A stretch of 64,000 bases of DNA from Paraburkholderia franconis (GTDB lineage Bacteria > Pseudomonadota > Gammaproteobacteria > Burkholderiales > Burkholderiaceae): positions 1-64,000 of the forward strand of contig NZ_WHNP01000022.1 in the NCBI RefSeq assembly GCF_009362735.1, in the 5' to 3' direction. The translations under genes were made by a program, and so were the position numbers. How positions within the stretch are numbered: position 1 is the stretch's first letter; each line of letters begins with the position of its first letter. Below the pieces are notes generated by a model. The model saw nothing but the letters and a program-made list of their open reading frames with translations, searched no databases and was not told where the DNA came from. Below, in pieces: positions 8,638 through 17,068 of this stretch.

Positions 8638-8675
8638 GCAGGGCGGGCGCGGCAGATATGCCGGGCCCGCCCTGC
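8638..8675 (-). terminator. Strong hairpin after ohrR
   Basis: GCAGGGCGGGC (8638-8648) pairs with GCCCGCCCTGC (8665-8675), and an inner CGGCA/TGCCG extends the stem. The hairpin lies just past the ohrR stop in its reading direction. The following T run is weak. Confidence 0.6.
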
Positions 8676-8692
8676 ATCAAGCGGATATACGA

Positions 8693-9154
8693 TTATTGCT
8701 GCTCGTTCACCGCTCTGACCAGGTTGTTGCGCAGCGTGACGATCGCTTTCTGCATCTTCGAGAATTCATCGGGCGTGAGGCCCGTGGCCTCGACGAGATC
8801 CATGTTGAGCGCCTTCTCGCGCAGGCGCCGGCCGCTCTTCGTGAGACTGACGCGCACCTGGCGCTCGTCTTCGGGATCGCGTTGCCGCTCGAGATAGCCC
8901 ATGCCTTCGAGTTTCTTCAGGATCGGCGTCAGCGTGTTCGATTCGAGAAACAGCTTTTCGCCGAGGCTGCTGACGGTCTGATCGTCCTCTTCCCACAACG
9001 CGATCACCGTGATGTATTGCGTATAGGTCAGCCCAAGTTCCTCGAGAATCGGCTTGTATGCCTTGCCGAACGCAAGATTCGCCGAATAAACGGCGAAGCA
9101 CAGGAAATCGGCGAGCTTGGGATTCGCGGCGTCTGCCTTGGCGGTGGTCTTCAT
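8693..9154 (-). CDS. ohrR: Organic-peroxide-sensing MarR repressor OhrR
   Basis: 153 aa winged-helix MarR-family repressor. The peroxide-sensing N-terminal Cys is present in FLCFAVYSANLAFGKAYKP, the signature of OhrR, and the DNA-recognition region reads LFLESNTLTPILKKLEGMGY. Oxidation of this cysteine by organic hydroperoxide releases the protein from DNA. It is transcribed towards ohr from its own promoter, whose spacer contains the same 13-bp palindrome found at the ohr promoter, so autoregulation is likely. Confidence 0.95.
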   Translation of the reverse strand: MKTTAKADAANPKLADFLCFAVYSANLAFGKAYKPILEELGLTYTQYITVIALWEEDDQTVSSLGEKLFLESNTLTPILKKLEGMGYLERQRDPEDERQVRVSLTKSGRRLREKALNMDLVEATGLTPDEFSKMQKAIVTLRNNLVRAVNEQQ

Positions 9155-9197
9155 ATGCGTCCTCGTCGGCGTGAGACGAATGTTTCGTCAAAGACGT

Positions 9198-9224
9198 ATT
9201 ATACATCGCATGCGATTTAATCGC
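9198..9224 (-). promoter_or_regulatory. ohrR promoter and operator
   Basis: A minus-strand -10 element TATAAT (9198-9203) is preceded by the perfect palindrome GCGATTTAATCGC (9212-9224), which occupies the -35/spacer region. It matches the two ohr-side operators in both arms (GCGATT...AATCGC). Confidence 0.75.
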
Positions 9225-9333
9225 TAAAGCTTGACATTGACGGAGGGTTGCGTGTCGACGGTATCGTCAAAGCGATTTTGGCTGCATGATAGGTGCCGAT
9301 GGACATGGCCTCGAACCGCATCAAGGACACACC

Positions 9334-10197
9334 ATGGATAAATCGACGAACGCGGCGCGCGACTTCATCGTGCGCACGATGACAGCGGACGAAGTCGATC
9401 GCACAATCGAATGGGCCGCGATCGAAGGCTGGAATCCCGGCATGCACGACGCCCGCTGCTTTCGCGCAGCCGATCCCGACGGGTTCTTCGTCGGCGTGTG
9501 GCGCGGCGAACCGGTCGGCTCGATTTCCGCCGTCGCGTACAACGCGCATTTCGGCTTTATCGGGCTGTATATCGTCAAGCCGGAGTTTCGCGGCAAGGGG
9601 CTCGGGCTGCGCATCTGGCAGCATGGCATCGCGTATCTCGGCGAGCGCAACATCGGGCTCGATGGCGTCGTCGCGCAACAACCGAACTATCGAAAGTCGG
9701 GTTTCGCGCTTGCGTACAGAAACATACGCTTTCAGGGCATTGCAAAGGCTGGCGTTGCGAGCAGCGCGGCGTTATCCGATGCGCGCGAATTGCCGTTCGC
9801 TCAGCTGAGTGCCTACGACCGTTGGTTCTTCCCCGCGCCGCGCGACGGCTTTCTTCGCGCGTGGATCGATCAGCCCGATGCCGTCGCACTGGCGGACGTC
9901 GCCGATAGACATATGCGCGGATACGGCGTGCTGCGCCGATGCCGCGAAGGCCGCAAGATCGGGCCGCTGTTCGCCGACGACGCGCAGATCGCCGAAACGC
10001 TGTTCACCGCGCTCGTCGCGCATTGTCCTGGCGAAACCGTGACGCTCGACGTGCCCGAGCCGAATCCGGCAGCCGTGACGCTCGCCGCGCGCCACGGCAT
10101 GACGAGCGTGTTCGAAACGGCACGCATGTACACGAAAGAGGCGCCGGACATTCCGCGCGCGCAGGTGTTCGGCGTCACCACGTTCGAGTTGGGGTAA
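9334..10197 (+). CDS. GNAT-family N-acetyltransferase with YitH-type C-terminal domain
   Basis: 287 aa. The N-terminal half is a GNAT fold with the acetyl-CoA-binding motif VKPEFRGKGLGLRIW (about residues 85-100). The C-terminal half resembles the extra acetyltransferase domain found in YitH/HI0933-like proteins and ends in the usual strand-rich segment (MYTKEAPDI). The start at 9334 is favoured by AAGGA 8 nt upstream; the frame is open 48 nt further. The acceptor substrate is unknown. It is convergent with the dehydrogenase gene and only 5 nt separate their stops. Confidence 0.82.
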   Translation: MDKSTNAARDFIVRTMTADEVDRTIEWAAIEGWNPGMHDARCFRAADPDGFFVGVWRGEPVGSISAVAYNAHFGFIGLYIVKPEFRGKGLGLRIWQHGIAYLGERNIGLDGVVAQQPNYRKSGFALAYRNIRFQGIAKAGVASSAALSDARELPFAQLSAYDRWFFPAPRDGFLRAWIDQPDAVALADVADRHMRGYGVLRRCREGRKIGPLFADDAQIAETLFTALVAHCPGETVTLDVPEPNPAAVTLAARHGMTSVFETARMYTKEAPDIPRAQVFGVTTFELG

Positions 10198-10202
10198 CAG
10201 CT

Positions 10203-11069
10203 TTACCGCTTCTGATCGTAGCGATAGACGCCGTGTCCCGTCTTGCGGCCCAGTCGCCCCGCCGCGACGAGTTCGCGCAGCAGCGGACACGCGCGATACT
10301 TCGAATCGCCGAAGTCCTTGAGGAACACATCCATCACGGACAGGCACACGTCGAGCCCGATGAGATCCGCGAGCGCGAGCGGCCCGATCGGATGATTCGC
10401 GCCGAGCCGCATGCCTTCGTCGATTTCCTCCGCCGTCGCGATGCCTTCCGCCAGCGCGAAGAACGCTTCGTTGATCATCGGCACGAGAATCCGGTTAACC
10501 ACGAAACCCGGCGCATTCTTCACGTTGACGGGCGTCTTGCCGAGCCGCTGCGTCAGTTCGCGCACGGTGGCTGCCGTATCGTCGCCCGTCTGCACACCGC
10601 GAATCACTTCGACGAGCGGCAGCAGCGGCACCGGATTGAAGAAGTGCATGCCGACGAAACGCTCGGGCTTCGCGAGCGTCGCGGCGAGCGCGGTGATCGA
10701 AATCGACGACGTATTCGACGCGACGATCGTCTCGCCGCTCACGATGGATTCGATCTGCCGCAGGATGCGGATTTTCAACTCGACGTTCTCCGTCGCAGCT
10801 TCGACGACGATATCCGCGCTGGAGAGGCGCTGATAGTCGGTCGACGTTTCGATGCGCGTAAGCGCCGCATCGCGCGCCGATGCGTCGATCTTGCCCTTCT
10901 CGACCAGCTTCGCGAGACTCGCTGTGAGCGTCGCGACGCCCTTTTCGAGCGCGGCATCCGTGACGTCGATGAGCACCACCTTGAGGCCCGCCACCGCCGA
11001 CACCTGCGCGATTCCGTTGCCCATCGTGCCTGCGCCAACGATGCCTATCGTTTCGATCTTCGTTGCCAT
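10203..11069 (-). CDS. hbd: 3-hydroxybutyryl-CoA dehydrogenase
   Basis: 288 aa. N-terminal NAD-binding Rossmann motif GIVGAGTMGNGIAQ, then the 3-hydroxyacyl-CoA dehydrogenase catalytic segment GMHFFNPVPLLPLVEVIRG (catalytic His in MHFFNP) with SNTSS and the substrate-binding NAPGFVVNRIL. It interconverts 3-hydroxybutyryl-CoA and acetoacetyl-CoA in butyrate/fatty-acid metabolism. The ATG at 11069 has a GGAG ribosome site and precedes the Rossmann strand directly. It stands alone, without thiolase or crotonase neighbours. Length is typical for the short single-function family. Confidence 0.95.
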   Translation of the reverse strand: MATKIETIGIVGAGTMGNGIAQVSAVAGLKVVLIDVTDAALEKGVATLTASLAKLVEKGKIDASARDAALTRIETSTDYQRLSSADIVVEAATENVELKIRILRQIESIVSGETIVASNTSSISITALAATLAKPERFVGMHFFNPVPLLPLVEVIRGVQTGDDTAATVRELTQRLGKTPVNVKNAPGFVVNRILVPMINEAFFALAEGIATAEEIDEGMRLGANHPIGPLALADLIGLDVCLSVMDVFLKDFGDSKYRACPLLRELVAAGRLGRKTGHGVYRYDQKR

Positions 11070-11265
11070 TGTTGCTCCTCTCTCTGCTGACTTGTGCGGA
11101 TTTCCGCGGATTGCTGTCGATGCCTTGCGGCGTGTCACGGCCGATACGATACCTGTTTCTCATGGGCATTCGCATGAAACCAGGCAATGCGAGAATGGCA
11201 CCGAAAAGAAATGTTGAAGCGAGCGGCTATATCATCGCGGTAATCGATTCATCGAAGGTCTTGCC

Positions 11266-11691
11266 ATGTTGTCCGCCGATCTGAACCCGAAACGAAAACG
11301 CGAGAACCCGCTGCTGTGGATTTTGGAGCCTCTCGAGCGAGACCCCGGCTATTCGCGCGAACGATTCTTCAACATGCAGGCCGCCTGGCTCGACGGCTTG
11401 CTCTATCTCGCGGTCGCAAGCGGTGAAGAACCGTGGAATGGGCTCCTCGTGTGCACGTCACATGACCGGCAAGCCGGGTTGCTGCGAGCGTACCCGGCGC
11501 TCGTCCCGCATCCCGTGCTCGGCAAGTGGCTGTATGTGTCGCAAAGCCATCCCGAGTTCGAAACCGTCGTGCAAGACATGGTCGCGCTCGCGCGCGAGCG
11601 CGACCCGCGCATGGGTGTCGTGCCGGGCAAACCCAAGCGGTCGCCCGATGTGATCGAAATGAAGGCGTCAGCGGCGAGAAAAAAGAAGTAG
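11266..11691 (+). CDS. Conserved hypothetical protein, 141 aa
   Basis: I do not recognise the family. The protein has an even mix of hydrophobic and charged residues with a basic Lys-rich tail (SAARKKK). A compact central domain contains MQAAWLDGLLYLAVASGEEPW and LGKWLYVSQSHPEFE. There is no signal peptide or membrane helix. An AAGGT precedes the ATG. Codon use is like that of its neighbours, which supports a real gene. Confidence 0.6.
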   Translation: MLSADLNPKRKRENPLLWILEPLERDPGYSRERFFNMQAAWLDGLLYLAVASGEEPWNGLLVCTSHDRQAGLLRAYPALVPHPVLGKWLYVSQSHPEFETVVQDMVALARERDPRMGVVPGKPKRSPDVIEMKASAARKKK

Positions 11692-12000
11692 CTGTCGTGC
11701 GTTTGCCCGTACGCTCGGGCCTTTTCGCGCAAGCTGGAAGTTGCCGCCGAAGGCGTATGGGATGGGCGGTGGCGGCAGACCGGTAGTTGCATTTTCGTGC
11801 GGCAGCGCGAGTCGCCTGCACTTCCCGGCAATTGCGCCGATGCTGATGCAGGCGGCCCTGTCAAATCCCGTGCAATAAAAACTCTGCGGATGCAGTCAGC
11901 GCATCGCGACGTGTGGCGCAGCGGACTGTGAACTTGTGAGTCATGCGAGTCCGCCTGCCGTACCGTTTTCGACAGCGATAGTTTCGTATCGACCCACCGC
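11692..12000. other. Intergenic, no gene seen
   Basis: About 310 bp between the 141-aa hypothetical and the YceI remnant. Open frames exist on both strands but none has a plausible protein composition. It may contain decayed sequence linked to the remnant to the right. Confidence 0.5.
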
Positions 12001-12276
12001 TCAACGATCCGCGCGCAAGACCACCGAAAACGTCACCAGCGCCGAACCCGACAGCACATTCAGGTTCATCACATTGCGCAGCGCATCGACGCCATCCTGC
12101 AAGCCATACTCTTTCAGGCTCACGATAATCGGCACACGCGTTCCGACCAGCAGCGCATTGCGTGAGAGCTTGACGATGCGCAGATCGGCGACAAGCGGAT
12201 TCGATTGCCCCGCAATCGTCAACGTGCCGTTGAGCTGAACATCGGCCGTGCCGCCGACGGGCAACGCATCGAAACG
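12001..12276 (-). pseudogene. YceI-family protein, C-terminal remnant
   Basis: The last about 90 codons before the stop at 12001 read as the C-terminal half of a YceI-like lipocalin-fold protein: VQLNGTLTIAGQSNPLVADL, then strands ending in a paired VTFSVVL strand. Upstream of about 12276 the same frame turns into Arg-rich nonsense. No signal peptide or N-terminal YceI strands can be found in any minus-strand frame before the next gene, so the 5' half is missing or scrambled. Confidence 0.6.
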
Positions 12277-12446
12277 CCGCGCAACGCGCGCGATTGCGCG
12301 GCGTCCGCACTCTCGTTGCAGGCGCAGCGATGTGAAGCGCCGTCGTCGCTCCCCTCGCCCTTTCGGGTCCATGGACCCTCGCTCCGGAAAACGCCGTCAC
12401 GCTGATTCGCGGCACGGCGCGCTTTCAGATCGACGCGCTGCTCGCA

Positions 12447-12704
12447 TTATCGGGAAGTCGTGTAGTTGCGCGCGTCGAGTACGCTGCGGATCGATTCCCC
12501 CACGGAAGCACCCGCGCCCCGTTCGCAGAGGTCCGCCCATCGGCTCAATGTTTCGAGATCCGCGACTCCGCTTTCGCAAAGCGCTGCAAAGCGCGCAAGC
12601 GCCGCCTCCGAGCCGACGACGCTATGAAACCGCTCGCTGCCGATACACGCATCGAGCAGCACAGCCATGCCAGCCTCGCGGGCTTTGTCGAGAACGTCTT
12701 GCAT
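12447..12704 (-). CDS. Small hypothetical protein, 85 aa
   Basis: An all-helical-looking 85-aa protein (MQDVLDKAREAGMAVLLDAC at the start, then short Ala/Leu/Glu-rich helices) with a good AGGAG ribosome site before the ATG. Three cysteines are spread along it. No family is recognised. Composition and codon use support expression. Confidence 0.6.
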   Translation of the reverse strand: MQDVLDKAREAGMAVLLDACIGSERFHSVVGSEAALARFAALCESGVADLETLSRWADLCERGAGASVGESIRSVLDARNYTTSR

Positions 12705-12865
12705 GATGGTCTCCTGCGCAAATCCTTGTCTGCTGATCTGAGAACAGTGGGTCTCATGCGCTTATTCCCCAAATGCCGGAAAAAAAATTGGCCAAATACG
12801 CCCGAATAAATTAGCGGCTCGAGTGTTATGTCGATATATGCGCGGCCCTGGAAGGAGTGGCGTCG

Positions 12866-13399
12866 ATGAACGAAGAAGATTTGCCGACCATCCTGCCGAC
12901 GCTTCTGCCACGACTATGGCGCTTCGCGCTGCGCCTGACACAGAACCAGCACGATGCGGAGGATCTCGTCCAGCGCGCGTGCGTGCGCGCACTCGAGCGT
13001 CGGCGCCAGTTGCAGAACGGCACGGCGGCGCTCAGTTGGCTATTCGCGATCGTCCATACCACGTGGATCAACGAGTTGCGCGCCCGCACCATTCGCACCA
13101 GGGGCAGCATCAACTGGCGGGATGACGAGATCGAGAGCCTCGCTGATCCGTCCGGTCACACCCCGGAGATCGACCTCATGCATCGGCAGGTAATCGATGC
13201 CGTCGAGGCATTGCCGGATGCGCAACGCGCCGTGATGGTACTCGTCGCGATCGAGGGCCTCAGCTATCGCGAAGCTGCGGAAGTTCTGGACGTGCCCATC
13301 GGTACGATCATGAGCCGGCTCTCGCGCGCCCGTCTGACGATCGGGCAGCGGTTCGGCGCGCAGCCGTCGGCGGCTGCGCGCAAGGGAGGATCAATATGA
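12866..13399 (+). CDS. ECF RNA polymerase sigma factor
   Basis: 177 aa with sigma region 2 (RFALRLTQNQHDAEDLVQRA, core-binding/-10 recognition) and region 4 (LPDAQRAVMVLVAIEGLSYR... with GTIMSRLSRAR). The ATG at 12866 follows GGAG by 8 nt; a GTG 9 nt upstream overlaps that site and is less likely. The stop overlaps the ATG of the next gene (ATGA), a typical sigma/anti-sigma coupling. No repeated promoter motif in front of other genes in the window reveals its regulon. Confidence 0.92.
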   Translation: MNEEDLPTILPTLLPRLWRFALRLTQNQHDAEDLVQRACVRALERRRQLQNGTAALSWLFAIVHTTWINELRARTIRTRGSINWRDDEIESLADPSGHTPEIDLMHRQVIDAVEALPDAQRAVMVLVAIEGLSYREAAEVLDVPIGTIMSRLSRARLTIGQRFGAQPSAAARKGGSI

Positions 13400-14211
13400 A
13401 GAATATCGACGACTCGATGTTGATGATGTACGTTGACGGCGAACTGCCGCCGGAACAGCGGGCCGAAGTCGCAGCCGCCATCGCGCACTCGCACGATCTC
13501 GGCGCGCGCGTCGATGCGTTGCGCGCGTCGTGCCTGCCGTATCGCGCGGCATTCGAGCGGCAGAGATTGCCACCCGTGCCGGAAAGTCTGGTGCGGCGTG
13601 TCGATGAACTCGTCAGCGTCAGCGCCCCGCGGCAGCGCGGCGATGTGCCCCGCAAGGCGCCCGCAGTCCCGTGGCTTGCCGCCGCCTTCGTTGCGGGCGC
13701 GGTCATCTCCGGCGTGCTGACGGGCTACCTGGGACCGCTCACGCCGTTCCACCACGAGGCGGTGTCGCCGTGGGTGCGCAGCGTAGCCGACTATCAGGTG
13801 CTGTACGGGCGCGAAACGGTCGCGAGCATTCGTGACGATCCGGCGAATACCGAGCAGATCCTCACGGATATCCGTCAGCGCGATGGCATGCCCGTGCGTG
13901 TGCCGGATCTGCAGCAGGCGGGCCTGAAGTTCAAGCGCGTGCAGCGCCTGAATTACGATAACCGTCCGTTGATTCAGATCGTGTACCTGCCGGAACGGGG
14001 CGACCCTGTCGCGCTGTGTGTGCTGGAGGTCGCGGATTCGCTGCCCGATGAACCCGTACGCGCGCAGCAGGTTGGTCAAATGAAAACGGTCACATGGCGT
14101 TCGAACAAGCTTGCTTACGTATTGCTCGCGAAGAACACGCCCGTCGATCTACAGCAGATGGCGCAGAAGATTGCGAATGGCAAAGTGTCGTATCTGTATG
14201 GCGATGCGTAG
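13396..14211 (+). CDS. Anti-sigma factor, single-pass membrane protein
   Basis: 271 aa. The short cytoplasmic N-terminus (LMMYVDGELPPEQRAEVAAA) resembles a zinc-less anti-sigma domain. One membrane helix follows (about residues 95-115, WLAAAFVAGAVISGVLTGYL) and then a periplasmic domain of about 150 residues. It should sequester the ECF sigma factor encoded by the overlapping upstream gene and release it on an envelope signal. Known members of this arrangement are called transmembrane transcriptional regulators or RsiW-like factors; the signal is unknown. Confidence 0.85.
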   Translation: MKNIDDSMLMMYVDGELPPEQRAEVAAAIAHSHDLGARVDALRASCLPYRAAFERQRLPPVPESLVRRVDELVSVSAPRQRGDVPRKAPAVPWLAAAFVAGAVISGVLTGYLGPLTPFHHEAVSPWVRSVADYQVLYGRETVASIRDDPANTEQILTDIRQRDGMPVRVPDLQQAGLKFKRVQRLNYDNRPLIQIVYLPERGDPVALCVLEVADSLPDEPVRAQQVGQMKTVTWRSNKLAYVLLAKNTPVDLQQMAQKIANGKVSYLYGDA

Positions 14212-14550
14212 AAGGCTGTCGTTCCGGGCGCCGTCGTTCGACGAATAGAAAGTCGCTACGATTTGAAAATGAAACTCGCAGCAACGTTGAGCCCGCTTTT
14301 GCTCACGCGCGCCGGCTCGCCTTTGTCGCGCCGCAGACCCACCGCGCGTGCGCGTTTATCGCCGTTAGCATGTTTAGCACCTACCGACGCGTGACCGTCT
14401 GATTTTCGCTCTTCCGACTCCCTAGCGAGCCGACGATAAACAGCGTATGGTTTGTCGCTTGCTCACCCTTCTTCGCGAAACCCGCCAGGACATGGGTTCG
14501 CCTGTTTGATGGACGTCATCTGTTGACGAATACGTATGAGGGAGCCACCC
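14212..14550. other. Intergenic, no gene seen
   Basis: About 340 bp between the anti-sigma gene and a small secreted-protein gene. No frame looks coding. A TTGACG near 14523 could be part of the promoter of the following gene, but no well-spaced -10 was identified. Confidence 0.5.
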
Positions 14551-14913
14551 ATGGAAATGAGCACTGCAGGCTCGCGCTTCGTTTGTACAGCCGCTCTGGC
14601 CGCGACTTTTGCGCTTATCGAGGCGGATGCCGCCGCTCGAGAATGCCCTGATTTTGTCGAATTGCCATCGGGGAGCAGTTTCAACGTCGCTCGTCTGATA
14701 TACGACAGCGGTTCTCCCGATGCGGCACTCCGAAAAGTGCGCCAGATGTTCGCTCGAGCGTCCGAAAGCGGATGCCCGAGATCGGAGAAGCCTGCTGCGT
14801 GCGATGAAACTTTGGCGGTTGCAAGAAAAGCGATAACGGCGTTAGAACTTTGCACAGCCGATACCTCTGCTGATGATCCGATGCACAAGCGCGGAAGTAT
14901 TAGCCCAAGATAG
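14551..14913 (+). CDS. Small secreted Cys-containing protein
   Basis: 120 aa. GGGAG lies 7 nt before the ATG. An N-terminal Sec-like signal (SRFVCTAALAATFALIEADAAA) precedes a mature part of about 90 residues. Four cysteines (ECPDF, GCPRSEKPAACDET, LELCTAD) could form two disulfides. The Leu/Ala-rich helices resemble small periplasmic Sel1/TPR-like fragments, but no family is recognised. Confidence 0.55.
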   Translation: MEMSTAGSRFVCTAALAATFALIEADAAARECPDFVELPSGSSFNVARLIYDSGSPDAALRKVRQMFARASESGCPRSEKPAACDETLAVARKAITALELCTADTSADDPMHKRGSISPR

Positions 14914-15006
14914 TCGTCGCATGCTCCATCGGTTCAAAAGCTCAACAACTCAAGAGCCGTGAAGGAAAATGCGCACAGTGCGCGTCGACGCACTTCATGC
15001 GCCCTT

Positions 15007-16326
15007 TCAGCCGACCCGCAAAGTAGCCATGTACCGCTGCGCCAGCGCTTCATAAAGCGGTGGCGCAAACAGCTTTGACACCTGGCTGGAAATCAGCGCC
15101 GTCGCCATCAACGAAAGCACCAGCGCGTGTCCATTGATCATCTCGATCACGATCACAAATGCCGTGATCGGACTTTGCGTGACGGCCGCGAGATAACCGA
15201 CCATGCCGAGGGCGATCAGCATCGGCAGTTGCATCTGCCCGAACACCAGATGCAGCGCGTTGCCGATGCCCGCACCGATCGCAAGCGAAGGCGCAAAAAG
15301 TCCACCCGGCGCGCCAGGCAGATACGAGCCGATCATCGACGCCATCTTCAGCAGCGGATAGCTCGCGCCGAGTTGTGTGTTTCCTTCGAGCATGCCGCGT
15401 GCTTCTGCATAACCGCTGCCAAACGTATGACCGCCGGCCGCCACGCCGAGCGCAGCAATGAACAGACCGCATGCAGCGCCGAATGCCACCGGATGTCCTT
15501 TGCGCCACGCTCCGAATCGCGCCGGCATCCAGCGGTCGGCGTTCAGCAGCAGCCAGCAGAACGCACCGCCCGCAATGCCCGTCACGGCGCCCAGCATGAC
15601 GACAGCGACGGCAAGCAGATCGGGGAAGTGTCCGTCGACTTCGATCGTGCCGAAATACGTATAGTTGCCCTGCAAACCGAGCGAGACGATGCCCGCAAAA
15701 ATAATCGCCGTGATCAGGACGCCGCTCGTTCTCTGTTCGAAGCTGCGCGTCAGTTCTTCGATCGCGAAGACGACGCCGGCGAGCGGCGCATTGAACGCGG
15801 CCGACAGACCGGCGGAAGCGCCAGCAAGCGCGAGTTTGCGATCGAGCCCCGCGCCGCGAATATTGCGGAAGCGCACTGGATAGAAGCGCCGCAAGCTGAA
15901 CATGAGCGCAGCGCCGACATGTATCGTCGGCCCTTCGCGGCCGATGGTGAAGCCGCCGAGAATCGACAGAAACGACACGACGATCTTGCCGACGAGAATG
16001 CGCATGTTCAACAGACGCGGCCCGAGTTCACCGCCCTCATGCAGCGTCGCGATGACCTGCGGAATGCCGCTGCCTTCAGCGCCTGCAAAGCAGCGCCGCG
16101 TAATCCAGACGCCGAACGCGGCAACCGCAGGCGTGAGCAGCAGCGGCAGCCACCAGAACGAAGTCGCATAACGCAGAAACGTGGCGTAGCCGAAATCGAT
16201 CAGCCGCGCGTACATCACAGCAACGAGCCCGGTAGCGATCGCGCCGAGCCAGAACACGCCGTAGTGCAGCCAAAGCCGCCTGCCGCGCATGATCGTGCGT
16301 CGGTCGATAAATCCGGGAATACGCAT
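15007..16326 (-). CDS. CLC-family chloride/proton antiporter
   Basis: 439 aa polytopic membrane protein with the CLC selectivity-filter motifs: GSGIP (AEGSGIPQV), GREGP (FTIGREGPTIHVG, supplying the external gating Glu) and the third loop GGLFAPSLAIGAG. The internal proton-glutamate region (FAIEELT) and a C-terminal Tyr (PPLYEALAQRY) are kept, which favours an exchanger over a channel. There is no CBS domain. The ATG at 16326 is used because the first helix follows; the frame is open further upstream. Confidence 0.92.
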   Translation of the reverse strand: MRIPGFIDRRTIMRGRRLWLHYGVFWLGAIATGLVAVMYARLIDFGYATFLRYATSFWWLPLLLTPAVAAFGVWITRRCFAGAEGSGIPQVIATLHEGGELGPRLLNMRILVGKIVVSFLSILGGFTIGREGPTIHVGAALMFSLRRFYPVRFRNIRGAGLDRKLALAGASAGLSAAFNAPLAGVVFAIEELTRSFEQRTSGVLITAIIFAGIVSLGLQGNYTYFGTIEVDGHFPDLLAVAVVMLGAVTGIAGGAFCWLLLNADRWMPARFGAWRKGHPVAFGAACGLFIAALGVAAGGHTFGSGYAEARGMLEGNTQLGASYPLLKMASMIGSYLPGAPGGLFAPSLAIGAGIGNALHLVFGQMQLPMLIALGMVGYLAAVTQSPITAFVIVIEMINGHALVLSLMATALISSQVSKLFAPPLYEALAQRYMATLRVG

Positions 16327-16417
16327 TGAAGAGATCGTCTGGTCGAAGCAAAGTAAGGCAGATTGTGACATAAATGCGCAACCCGCCGCACCGACCCGCA
16401 TGATCACTCACGCAAGG

Positions 16418-16837
16418 CTATGTGCCGCTATCGCCGAACACCCAGCCGAACGATCCGTAGTGCGCCTTGTGCTCGGCGGCAAGTTTGAGCAGGCAACGTT
16501 CGCCCTTTCGCGTCAGATGCACCTGCACCTGACGTCGATCGCTCGCGTCGGGCTTGCGCGTCACGAGCCCAGCCGATTCGCAGCGTGACACGAGCGCGGC
16601 TGTGCCGTTCGGCGCGGCCTGCAGGCGTTCCGCGAGTTCGCCGACCGTGGCCCACTGCCGCCCCTCGAACCCGCGCACGTGCAGCAGCAACTGATACTGA
16701 AGCGTCGTGACGCCTGCCGCGTTGGCGATTTCTTCCGACACGCGCAGAAACCTGCGCAATTCGTAGCGGAATGCCGACATGGCTTCCAGTTCCTCTTTGC
16801 CCGGAAGAGCGTTTCCGGGTTGCCTGCCTGAACTCAT
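16418..16837 (-). CDS. MarR-family transcriptional regulator
   Basis: 139 aa winged-helix regulator. The recognition region reads VGELAERLQAAPNGTAALVSRCE and the wing DASDRRQVQVHLTRKGERCL. A GAGGA site precedes the ATG at 16837. It is divergent from the methyltransferase gene across 230 bp, so that gene is a candidate target. The ligand is unknown. Confidence 0.88.
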   Translation of the reverse strand: MSSGRQPGNALPGKEELEAMSAFRYELRRFLRVSEEIANAAGVTTLQYQLLLHVRGFEGRQWATVGELAERLQAAPNGTAALVSRCESAGLVTRKPDASDRRQVQVHLTRKGERCLLKLAAEHKAHYGSFGWVFGDSGT

Positions 16838-17068
16838 TCGAGGTCCTCGCGGGTTGATGGGCTGACTAGTCACACAGCGCTTCAGTGAGTTCGCCGGCGA
16901 TGTTCGCGGATCATACACACGATGGAAACGGCCGTGACTACCTGCAATTTGTCTTTCGTGCATCTTTCTTCTTCCTATACTTTGCATGGGCGAGTGGCCG
17001 GCGTATTGCCATAAATGCGGCGGCGCCTGTTTCGTCAGATCAATCTGCCTTCGTCAAGGAGGTGGCAC

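Noticed and set aside
12340..12470. Plus-strand frame with natural codon use, thought to be an inverted YceI N-terminus
   Set aside because: The translation does not convincingly match YceI strands, it has no start, and it overlaps the end of the 85-aa minus-strand gene.
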